Assembly: GCA_944390805.1 (NCBI GenBank)
Contig: CALXQW010000041.1
Coordinates: 1 to 64,000, forward strand
Source of the DNA: an uncultured Opitutales bacterium
Lineage (GTDB): Bacteria; Verrucomicrobiota; Verrucomicrobiia; Opitutales; Intestinicryptomonadaceae
Length of the DNA: 64,000 nt
Direction of reading: 5' to 3'
How positions within the stretch are numbered: the first letter of the stretch is position 1; the number at the start of each line of letters is the position of its first letter. Positions 8,950-16,791 of the stretch are shown piece by piece. The position numbers were made by a program, and so were the translations under genes. The notes under the pieces are model-generated. The model made no database searches, had not been told where the DNA came from, and saw only the letters and a list, made by a program, of their open reading frames with translations.

Positions 8950-10044
8950 CTAATCTCCGGAGTTCTCCTTGTCTATAAGAGCCTTTATCCGCTGGGCGTA
9001 ATCGGCCTCTTCAAGAGCCTTTATTATGTCGTCTATATCGCCGTCCATTATCTGCGGCAACGAATGAAGGGTAAGACCTATTCTGTGGTCGGTCAGGCGG
9101 CTCTGCGGAAAATTGTATGTTCTTATGCGCTCGGAACGGTCGCCAGAACCTATCTGTTCCCTGCGGTTTTGCGCGTATTTCTCACGCTCCTGGGCTTGCT
9201 TCATCTCCAAGAGCCTTGAGCGCAATACCTTCATGGCCTTTATCTTATTCTTCAGCTGACTGCGCTCATCGGCACACTTTACTATCATTCCTGTTGGCTT
9301 ATGGAGAATTTGGACGGCGGAATCTGTAGTATTAACACCCTGTCCTCCGGGGCCGCTCGCCCTGGCGATAGACACCTCTATCTCCGACGGATCTATCTGA
9401 ATATCCACTTCCTCCGCCTCCGGAAGAACCGCCACAGTAGCAGCAGAAGTATGTATGCGCCCCGCAGCCTCGGTCACGGGAACACGCTGAACTCTGTGCG
9501 TGCCGCTCTCGTACTTCATGGAACGGTACACGTCTGTTCCGCTTAGAAGAAAACATACCTCCTTAAATCCGCCAGCGGGAGACTCGCTGGAGCTTAACTG
9601 CTCCACCTTCCAACCGCGCTTTTCGGCGTAGCGGCAGTACATTCTATATAGATCCGCCGCAAACAAAGAAGCCTCGTCCCCGCCCGTTCCGGCGCGTATC
9701 TCAACTACCGTGTTGCGGGAATCTGTCTCCTCTGGAGGAAGCATGTACATGAGAATGCGCTTCTTTAACTCCTCTGCCTGAACCTCAAGGGAGGAAATAT
9801 CCTCCCTTGCCATTTCCACAAGCTCGGCATCGGCATTCTCTTCTATTAGAGCCTTGTTCTCGGATATGTCGGAAAGGGTCTTTTCCAGTTTTTCGTAGGC
9901 CTCCTTCAAGTTGGAGAGCTGTTGGTGCTCTCGCGATATGGCGCTTGCGCGGCGCTGGTCGTTGTAGAAGTCGGGCGCGCTCATTTTTTCATCGAGCAGC
10001 GCCAGCCTCTTGAGAAACGGTTCTATGGAAGGTATGCCTTGCAT
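8950..10044 (-). CDS. prfA: Peptide chain release factor 1
   Basis: 364 residues, full length. It has the tripeptide codon-reading motif PVT (189-191, within HRVQRVPVTEAAGRIHTS) that marks RF1 rather than RF2, so it should read UAA and UAG. The GGQ motif is at 233-235 (GPGGQGVNTTDSAVQ); its glutamine reaches the peptidyl-transferase centre and is the target of the adjacent PrmC. The C-terminus (RTYNFPQSRLTDHR) is typical. It is divergent from kdsC across 93 bp, which must hold both promoters. Confidence 0.95.
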   Translation of the reverse strand: MQGIPSIEPFLKRLALLDEKMSAPDFYNDQRRASAISREHQQLSNLKEAYEKLEKTLSDISENKALIEENADAELVEMAREDISSLEVQAEELKKRILMYMLPPEETDSRNTVVEIRAGTGGDEASLFAADLYRMYCRYAEKRGWKVEQLSSSESPAGGFKEVCFLLSGTDVYRSMKYESGTHRVQRVPVTEAAGRIHTSAATVAVLPEAEEVDIQIDPSEIEVSIARASGPGGQGVNTTDSAVQILHKPTGMIVKCADERSQLKNKIKAMKVLRSRLLEMKQAQEREKYAQNRREQIGSGDRSERIRTYNFPQSRLTDHRIGLTLHSLPQIMDGDIDDIIKALEEADYAQRIKALIDKENSGD

Positions 10045-10137
10045 TTTTTTCTGATTTGTAAATTATCTTGGAAAATTTACACAAGCATAGGCCGCCGACA
10101 AGCATAATCGGCCGCCCAATAAAAAACGCAAGGCACC

Positions 10138-10620
10138 ATGAAGAAGATAAAGATATTTGCAAGCGATGTCGACGGAGTGATGACGGACGGCTCAATGTAC
10201 TATCTCAACTCCGGAGACTCCATGAAACGCTTCAACGCAAAAGACGGCATGGGCTTTGTAATATTGAAAGACTCCGGCGTAAAAACGGCAATAATAACCG
10301 CTGAAACATCCAATATTGTCGAAAGGCGCGCGGAAAAGATAAAGACGGATTTTCTCCATCAGGGTGTAAAAGATAAATTATCCTGCGCAAAAGAAATGCT
10401 AGAAGCCATCGGAATGGACTTCTCGGAGATGTCTTATATAGGAGACGACGTAAACGACATTCCCCTGCTCCGCGCAGCCGCCTTAAGAGCCTGCCCAGCC
10501 GATGCCGCCGACGAAGTCAAAGCCCTAGAAGGCATTATTGTTCTGTCTAAAAACGGAGGCTTCGGAGCCGTACGCGAATTTGCCCAAATGGTGCTTAAGC
10601 TAAACTCCCAAGCCGAATAG
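10138..10620 (+). CDS. kdsC: 3-deoxy-D-manno-octulosonate 8-phosphate phosphatase (KdsC-type HAD)
   Basis: 160 residues, a minimal cap-less HAD phosphatase. FASDVDGVMTDGSMYY supplies the nucleophile Asp10 and Asp12, IITAETS supplies motif II, and GDDVNDIPLL (about 102-111) the metal-binding acidic pair. The FNAKDGMGF segment is typical of the KdsC/YrbI group, which removes phosphate from KDO-8-P on the way to lipopolysaccharide inner core. Together with lpxK in this window it points to an LPS-bearing outer membrane. A related 9-carbon sugar phosphatase is a less likely alternative. Confidence 0.85.
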   Translation: MKKIKIFASDVDGVMTDGSMYYLNSGDSMKRFNAKDGMGFVILKDSGVKTAIITAETSNIVERRAEKIKTDFLHQGVKDKLSCAKEMLEAIGMDFSEMSYIGDDVNDIPLLRAAALRACPADAADEVKALEGIIVLSKNGGFGAVREFAQMVLKLNSQAE

Positions 10621-10667
10621 CAGCTGAAAGTTAAAATATTTCTGCTGCCGCACCCACAGATAAACAA

Positions 10668-10693
10668 GGCGCGCAAGAATATATCCGCGTGCC
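10668..10693. terminator. Weak hairpin between convergent genes
   Basis: GGCGCGC and GCGTGCC (one G-T pair) form a 7-bp stem around a 12-base loop in the 102-bp gap between kdsC and the EF-hand gene. T-runs on either side are poor, so its role as a two-way terminator is only inferred. Confidence 0.35.
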
Positions 10694-10722
10694 CTGATTA
10701 TTCTTCTGGGAAAGTCTCTTTG

Positions 10723-11730
10723 CTACTTGCCGCCTTTGCCCTTCTGCAACTGAGACTGCAATTTTGCCATGTCGGTCTTGAACGACTCACTATCCATCAT
10801 GGACTTCAACTCTTCCTTATCAAGTTTCCCGTTTGAGTCTGCATCGAACTGTTTTAATCCTTTGGCATATATCTTCTTAAAATTTCCAAAGACAAGATGT
10901 CGCTCCTTAAAGTTTAGAGATTTAGCCTCCACTCCAAGCGCTTTGAAAAACTCCACAGGAATCTTTGGCCCAGCATCTTTGCCAAAACGCTGAGGCATAT
11001 CTTTGCGGGCCTCTGCGGAAACAGTGCGCTGATATACGATAAACTCTTTGAACTCGGGCTCTGAGAGCTTTCCGTCGTCGTCCTTATCAAACTTGGCCAT
11101 CATATTCTTAACAAACTTGTTTTCGCGCTTTTCAAAATCTGCCTTGCGTTTTGATATCTCCTTTTTTGCGGCGGCACGTTCGTCTTCAGACAATTTTCCG
11201 TCGCCATCTTTATCAAACCGTTTCAGCAGAATTTCCATTCTCACAGAGACCATCTCGTCCGAAGACTCGGCTCCGTCCAAATCGGACATAAACTTCTCAG
11301 ATTGCTCAACAAGAATCTCCGGAGGAGGCGGAGGATTACCCCTTGGTTTCCTAGCTTTATCTTTAGGAGGCTTAGGCGCATCTGGTGCTACCGGCTTGCC
11401 TTTGGGGCCCTTATCTGCTTCTGGAGCAGGCGGACGCGGACCATCTTTTTCTTTCTTCAAATCGGCATCGTCCTTAGGAGAACGCTTATGTGGAGGCGGC
11501 GGCGGAGCCTTAAGTTCTATCTGAGCCCCGCATTTGGGACATACTATAGTCTGTATAGACTTCTTGCCATGCGAAGCCCCCTTTTGTTTATCGCCCTTGC
11601 GCGGAGGTTTCGGCTTTGCCTCCTGCTGGGCCTGATCTGGAGAATCGGGCGCGGGCATAGGCGCATCCTGGGCCGATACAAGCATCGCCGATAAAAAACA
11701 TGCGCAAATAAACAACAATTTTTTTGTCAT
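10723..11730 (-). CDS. Secreted proline/lysine-rich protein with three EF-hand loops
   Basis: 335 residues from the ATG at 11730, chosen because it begins a clean signal peptide (MTKKLLFICACFLSAMLVSA-Q); an ATG 15 bases upstream is possible. After it come a Pro/Lys-rich stretch, a single CPKC pair (TIVCPKCGAQIEL), more Pro-rich sequence (KPPKDKARKPRGNPPPPPE), then a helical part with three calcium-binding loops: DKDGDGKLSEDE, DKDDDGKLSEPE and DADSNGKLDKEE. These match the DxDxDG...E pattern. It is probably a periplasmic or surface calcium-binding protein. No catalytic domain is visible and neighbours give no clue. Confidence 0.75.
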   Translation of the reverse strand: MTKKLLFICACFLSAMLVSAQDAPMPAPDSPDQAQQEAKPKPPRKGDKQKGASHGKKSIQTIVCPKCGAQIELKAPPPPPHKRSPKDDADLKKEKDGPRPPAPEADKGPKGKPVAPDAPKPPKDKARKPRGNPPPPPEILVEQSEKFMSDLDGAESSDEMVSVRMEILLKRFDKDGDGKLSEDERAAAKKEISKRKADFEKRENKFVKNMMAKFDKDDDGKLSEPEFKEFIVYQRTVSAEARKDMPQRFGKDAGPKIPVEFFKALGVEAKSLNFKERHLVFGNFKKIYAKGLKQFDADSNGKLDKEELKSMMDSESFKTDMAKLQSQLQKGKGGK

Positions 11731-11866
11731 ACTATTGACTTTCATTTCTACGTTCACATTTCTAAAACGCATGTAGCGGCAAAAAGTTTCGGAGAATTTT
11801 TTTGTTTGAAGAAAAGCTCATTATTGATTCTAATCAATGCCGATTACACAATAAAGAATAAGCAAT

Positions 11867-12235
11867 ATGTACCAAGTAACCTTCAGCAACCAATGTATGG
11901 GAGAAATCAACAAGCTCGATAAAATAGAGCAGTTGGAGCTTATAGACACGCTCGCCTCCATTACAAGAGCGCAGCTCGAAAAGCCGGAGGGAGATTTGGG
12001 AGTTTTCCACCGCAACCATAAAGACTACTACCGCCTGCGCAAGGGCGATTGGCGTGTCTATTTTGAATTGAATGAGCAGGAAAATATTCTGCGTGTAGTT
12101 TACATACTGCACAAACACACTCTTGCTGATTTTGTCTTCCGTTTCAAGCTGCCCTTTGCTGAGGAAACCATGATAGAGCAGCAGGACAATTTCTGGCGAT
12201 ACATAGAATCTCTTAGAAATAATGAACGAAAATAG
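11867..12235 (+). CDS. RelE/ParE-like small protein, no antitoxin visible
   Basis: 122 residues. The core YRLRKGDWRVYFEL followed by ILRVVYILHKH resembles the central strands of RelE/ParE-superfamily toxins (pattern YRLRvGdyRv.y), and the N-terminus YQVTFSNQCMGEINKL suits their first strand and helix. A C-terminal extension (about 90-122) is unusual. No antitoxin frame lies on either side; upstream is the spacer after the EF-hand gene, and downstream it overlaps pssA by 14 bp in another frame. The overlap suggests translational coupling with pssA. It may be a domesticated, non-toxic family member. Confidence 0.55.
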   Translation: MYQVTFSNQCMGEINKLDKIEQLELIDTLASITRAQLEKPEGDLGVFHRNHKDYYRLRKGDWRVYFELNEQENILRVVYILHKHTLADFVFRFKLPFAEETMIEQQDNFWRYIESLRNNERK

Positions 12236-13139
12236 CGAACTCTGGGCGAACGTCCACCAAGCGAGCAAGATATATATCCTGCCCAACTTCTTCACTGCGG
12301 GAAATCTCTTCTTTGGTTTTTTGTCTGTGATATGCTGCATGAGCGCGCAGTTTGAAAATGCCGGAGCAGTAATGCCCGGAGTCAAGAAGTTTGCGTCTTT
12401 TATATTTCCGAACATTCCACAGAGCGCTCCCGAGGCAACTTTCCATTATGCGCTTGCAATACTTTGCATACTTGCAAGCTGCTTTTGCGATGCTCTCGAC
12501 GGACGCGTAGCCCGGGCAATAGGCAAGAGTTCTCTCTTTGGCAAGGAGTTCGATTCCGTGGCAGACAGCTTGTCTTTTGGTCTGGCACCGGCAATGTTAA
12601 TGTATTTTCTGGTGCTGCAGCCCACAAGCGGAATGCCTCAATTCCTTGTAAATCTGCTTGGGTCGTCTGGTCTAATAATAGGTTTCTTGTTTCTGCTTTG
12701 CGCATGCATAAGGCTTGCACGTTTCAATGTGCTGACAAACCCATATATAGTTGGGCATGAGAAATACGAAAAGGGCGATTTTAGCGGCCTGCCCGCACCA
12801 GCCGCCGCAGGAGCAGTTGCGTCTATTTCCCTTACAATGCTTTCTTTAGACCTTGCAAAGTTTGCTGCGATACTTGTTCCGCTTATGCTACTTATTGCAT
12901 GGTTTATGATAAGCAATATTCCCTACCCGTCTTTTAAGCATATAAACTGGAATACGTCGGCGCGCTTCCGCACATTTGTGCTTATAATAGCGGCAATATT
13001 ACTCATCTTTGCGCTCAAAGAATATAGCTTTGCAATCATGTTTCTGGCGTATGTGTTCTATTCTCCTTTAAAATATATGCCGCGTTTGGCAAAAGTTATC
13101 TCTTATATCAAGGCGCGCGCCACAAAGAAATGCAATTAG
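12222..13139 (+). CDS. pssA: CDP-diacylglycerol-serine O-phosphatidyltransferase
   Basis: 305 residues with about eight hydrophobic segments. The CDP-alcohol phosphotransferase signature is complete: Asp90, Asp93-Gly94, Ala97-Arg98, Gly107, Asp111 and Asp115 (DALDGRVAR then GKEFDSVAD). The N-terminus YILPNFFTAGNLFFGFLSV is characteristic of membrane PssA enzymes, which condense CDP-diacylglycerol with serine to phosphatidylserine, the precursor of phosphatidylethanolamine. No psd gene is adjacent. The start overlaps the RelE-like gene. Confidence 0.88.
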   Translation: MNENSELWANVHQASKIYILPNFFTAGNLFFGFLSVICCMSAQFENAGAVMPGVKKFASFIFPNIPQSAPEATFHYALAILCILASCFCDALDGRVARAIGKSSLFGKEFDSVADSLSFGLAPAMLMYFLVLQPTSGMPQFLVNLLGSSGLIIGFLFLLCACIRLARFNVLTNPYIVGHEKYEKGDFSGLPAPAAAGAVASISLTMLSLDLAKFAAILVPLMLLIAWFMISNIPYPSFKHINWNTSARFRTFVLIIAAILLIFALKEYSFAIMFLAYVFYSPLKYMPRLAKVISYIKARATKKCN

Positions 13140-13289
13140 GCATATTTCTCTTAGGATCAGGATATTTTCTACAATAGCATTGAAGGTATCAACTTAGGTA
13201 TCTAAAAGATATTCCATATTTGAACATATTCCTGGAAAATTGCTTGTCTAATATCTGTATAAGGGCAAAATTAAAGGTGGGTAATTGGT

Positions 13290-16200
13290 ATGGATAGAAG
13301 GAATTTTATAAAATCAGCCTCAATCGTTGGAGGAAGCATATTTGCAGCATCGAGACTCTCTAGGGCGGAAGCCCTAAAGGAGACTCCAGAAGTGTTTAGA
13401 GCAGACAAGTCTTACGACATAATAATAGGAGGAGGCTCAATAGAGGGCTGCCTACTTGCCTTAAGATTGGCAAATGCCGGCAAGAAGGTACTTGTTGTGG
13501 AAAGAAGACATTGCCTTGGTTCGGAGATAACTTCAACGCGCCGAACCTGGCTCAATGCAACAACCCAAACTCTTGAGAGCCCGCTTGCCGATCTTCTAAC
13601 GCCGGAAGCAGAATGTGTTGAGGCCTCAAATCTTGGCGATGGAGGTAAGGCGTATTCTCCCATAGACGGGGAAGTACAATTTTTCTGTGGAAGCGTAAAG
13701 AAGTCTTTAATGAGAACCTTGCGCCTAAATGGCGTGGACACTCTGCTTTGCGCAGACATCTTTGGGTTTATCCAAGATAAAAATTCAAATCTTTGCGGTG
13801 TGGCTTTTGCAACAAGGCAGGGCTGTTTTTGCGCAAGATGCTCATTGTTTGCAGACGCGTCGATAGGTTCCGAACTATCCCGTACAATTTTTGGATTGGA
13901 CGATTCCATAAAAAAAGCGTCGTTTACGGCAGAATTTGAACTTGCACAGCCGCTGGCCCAAAAGCGAGAGGTCTTGTGTCCAAAAGAATTGGGGCTTGAA
14001 TCCGACAAACTAACTTTGCGCCGTTCCAAAAAGGATTCAAAACGCATTTTTATGGAGTTTTCATTTCCCGCAAACAGCTTGGACTCTCAGGAGGCTGAAT
14101 ATGCCGCAAGGAGAAAACTATTGTCCATAGGCAGATGCATAAGAGAGGGAAAAATAGATATTCCAGAGGTAAAAAAAGCAAAAGTGCCATATTTCGCCCA
14201 GGAATGCTCCTTAGAATATGCAAATCCGCTAAGCCTTGATTTTGCCCGTCCGCAGAACTTTTTCATTTGCGAATGCAAGCCTCCGCAAAGCGCGGCGGAA
14301 TTAAACCAAATTGCCGCAGCCCAAAAAGACCGCGCAGAAAAGATTCTCGCCCTGCAAAAAAGCCAAACGGAGACAATGTCTCTAAAAGGCCTCATGCTGA
14401 AAAGCTCTTCCGGAGATTCCGCACTTGAAGATCCCTTTAAAATGCCGCTTGAAGAAGATGGATTGCGTACGCCGTTTTTCAAGTTGCAGCCATTTTCACT
14501 TCCAGTATCCGACGAAATAGGCGCCGATGTATTTGTTGCAGGCTGCGGAACAGCCGGGGTTTTTGCCGCGCACGAAGCCGCAAGCGGCGGAGCTAAAACC
14601 GTTGCTGCAGAATTTTTTAACGATGCCGGCGGTACTCGCACCATGGCGGGTGTTAGGGGTTATTACAGAGGGCAGAGTAAACATCCTTTTGTAAAAGAGA
14701 ACGATTCAAAAATCTACGCACTTGGACGTAAGAATATCTTCAGCTGGATTGCCGCACGCGCGCTTTACAATTTCAGCATACTTGAAAGTTCCGGAGTAAA
14801 ACTTCTAACAGGAGCATTGGTCTGCGGAGCAAAGACGGAGGGCGGCAAGATTTCATCCGTGCTGGTTTGCCAAAGGGGCAAGCTAAAATATATAAAGCCT
14901 AAGATAGCAATAGACGCCACCGCCGACGCCGATTTGAGCGCCCACGCAAGCATTCCATTTAAGAAGGGTTTTGGAATATCGCATCTTACACAGAACTATA
15001 GCCGCTGGGATCTTCCCACAAAAAATGCCGACGGCAAATACGAACATATAAATAAAGACTACGACATTATAGATGCCTCCTTGTTTACAGAATTTCAGCG
15101 GGCGGCAATTCTAGACCATGCCGAGGCGCGTTTTTACGATTTCTACCCATTCATAGGCGTAAGAGACGCCCGCCGCCCAATAGGTACGCGCGTTCTTACG
15201 CTTGCCGACTGTGTTCTACACAGGCGTTTTACAGATGCCATATGTACTGCCAAAAGCGATTTTGACCCGCATTTCTTCAGCTTAGTTTGCCTATCCCGCA
15301 TGGGGCTATTGCACCCGCATTTCGATCCGGAAGAAAAAGTTTACATTCCCTACGGCAGCTTAACTTGTTCAGAGGCAGACAACCTTCTCTTCTGTGGAAG
15401 GGGTATATCTCAAACATGGTGTGCGCTCCAGTTTACAAGGATGTCTGCCGATATTTTCCTTCTTGGAGCAAGCGTTGGGATAATAGCGGCCGGCATGATA
15501 AAAGATGGAGCGTCAACCGGCAATTTCGATATCTCAAAGGCGCAAAGAATTCTTGTTGAGCGAGGGCTTTTAGAGCCTGATTTTGCAGAGGGAATTTCCT
15601 TCACAGGAGAATCTCTTGCAGCGGCAGCAGCCAGCGGAGACGATAGCGCCCTTTTGCGTCTTTTACTTTTACCGAAAGCTGAAGCTATGCCGTATGCGCG
15701 CGCCCAGCTTGAAAAGTCCGGAGGAAAAAATCTGCCGAGTTCCTACGCATTATGCTATTGGAACGACGGGTCCGTTGCGGCGAATATACGGGAGGAGCTC
15801 TCCGCGCTTCTTCTTGAAGAGAAGAAATGCCCGCACGATAAGGACTACTACGAAAGATATGAGCAAAACACTGTCTATTGGCGCATAAATAGAGGAATAG
15901 CCGCTCTCGCGCTTGCCGGCGGATCAGATAATCTAAACGACTCCGCCATTCTCAACGCATTTAAAGGAGTTGGAAATGTAGGCAAGAAGGTTCCCAATCC
16001 AACAAATCCATATTACGCCAACCGCCTTGATTTGTGTCTTTCGCCAAATTACAATAGGCTGATAAACTTGTGCATGTACGCGCGCATGAAGCCGTCGGAA
16101 ATATTTATCCCGGAACTAAAACGCCTCGCAGCCGACGCAGAAGTGAAGAATTCTTTCATCACAAAAGACGCCTCTAAGACAAGATGGAGGCTGTATCAAG

Positions 16201-16382
16201 CCATACTTGAGCTTTCGCTTGCCTCGGCTCTTGCAAGGTGCGGTTCGGAAAGCGGCAGGAATACTCTTAAAGAATATCTCAATGACGTTCACTCCAATTT
16301 CCGCCTCTTTGCTAGAACGGAGCTTGACCAAACCAGAAAGGGAGTAAAAAGCCCAGCTCCCCAAGAAGAAAGACCTCTTTAA
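13290..16382 (+). CDS. Tat-exported protein with two FAD-dependent oxidoreductase domains
   Basis: 1030 residues. The N-terminus MDRRNFIKSASIVGG has a twin-arginine motif. Two dinucleotide-binding folds follow: YDIIIGGGSIEGCLLALRLA at about 41-60, with a downstream ERRHCLG; and ADVFVAGCGTAGVFAAHEA from 412, with AGGTRTMAGVRGYYRG, which fits the FAD_oxidored family. The second also keeps a late loop (LLFCGRGISQTW). A helical C-terminal part (about 790-1030) is unassigned. A GGTGGG ribosome site precedes the ATG. Exported members of this family often act on sugars or sugar acids. The tandem arrangement is unusual; the first half looks more degenerate than the second. Confidence 0.75.
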   Translation: MDRRNFIKSASIVGGSIFAASRLSRAEALKETPEVFRADKSYDIIIGGGSIEGCLLALRLANAGKKVLVVERRHCLGSEITSTRRTWLNATTQTLESPLADLLTPEAECVEASNLGDGGKAYSPIDGEVQFFCGSVKKSLMRTLRLNGVDTLLCADIFGFIQDKNSNLCGVAFATRQGCFCARCSLFADASIGSELSRTIFGLDDSIKKASFTAEFELAQPLAQKREVLCPKELGLESDKLTLRRSKKDSKRIFMEFSFPANSLDSQEAEYAARRKLLSIGRCIREGKIDIPEVKKAKVPYFAQECSLEYANPLSLDFARPQNFFICECKPPQSAAELNQIAAAQKDRAEKILALQKSQTETMSLKGLMLKSSSGDSALEDPFKMPLEEDGLRTPFFKLQPFSLPVSDEIGADVFVAGCGTAGVFAAHEAASGGAKTVAAEFFNDAGGTRTMAGVRGYYRGQSKHPFVKENDSKIYALGRKNIFSWIAARALYNFSILESSGVKLLTGALVCGAKTEGGKISSVLVCQRGKLKYIKPKIAIDATADADLSAHASIPFKKGFGISHLTQNYSRWDLPTKNADGKYEHINKDYDIIDASLFTEFQRAAILDHAEARFYDFYPFIGVRDARRPIGTRVLTLADCVLHRRFTDAICTAKSDFDPHFFSLVCLSRMGLLHPHFDPEEKVYIPYGSLTCSEADNLLFCGRGISQTWCALQFTRMSADIFLLGASVGIIAAGMIKDGASTGNFDISKAQRILVERGLLEPDFAEGISFTGESLAAAAASGDDSALLRLLLLPKAEAMPYARAQLEKSGGKNLPSSYALCYWNDGSVAANIREELSALLLEEKKCPHDKDYYERYEQNTVYWRINRGIAALALAGGSDNLNDSAILNAFKGVGNVGKKVPNPTNPYYANRLDLCLSPNYNRLINLCMYARMKPSEIFIPELKRLAADAEVKNSFITKDASKTRWRLYQAILELSLASALARCGSESGRNTLKEYLNDVHSNFRLFARTELDQTRKGVKSPAPQEERPL

Positions 16383-16791
16383 CAGATACAAAGTAAGAAG
16401 CCTAGATTTATACAAAAAGGCATTTAAAATTGCGGCGCGATATTTATTATCCGCCGCATGTGTTTTTACATGTTAGATAAGATATGCACTACTTGTATTG
16501 AGCTACAATGAGCCATATAAAACTACTCTTCCGCACTTATCCCGCATAGAGAGGGAATATATCGACTTATCAAGATTCATGTACATAGACATGCAAATCT
16601 CTGTTCTATTAAATCGCAAAATATTCTGCATTTCCATTAAAAAGCCCAAAGCCCTTCTTTATATCAAAATTCGCAAGTTGGGCGATATATTTAGAGAATA
16701 TTAATCCACCCATGTAATAGATGCATTACCAATGCATTATTAATACAAAACTAAGTAGCAAATATTATATCTTTGCGGTTGGGAGATAAGC
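16383..16791. other. 409-bp AT-rich region between convergent genes
   Basis: No convincing gene: the only open frame (about 16498-16704) starts at TTG and has no ribosome site. A near-perfect inverted repeat built on TGCATT/AATGCA lies at 16715-16742 (arms of 12-13 bases, 3-base centre). It has no T-run, so it is not a classical terminator. Confidence 0.5.

Noticed and set aside
16498..16704. 68-codon frame between convergent genes
   Set aside because: Starts at TTG without a ribosome site and shows no coding character.
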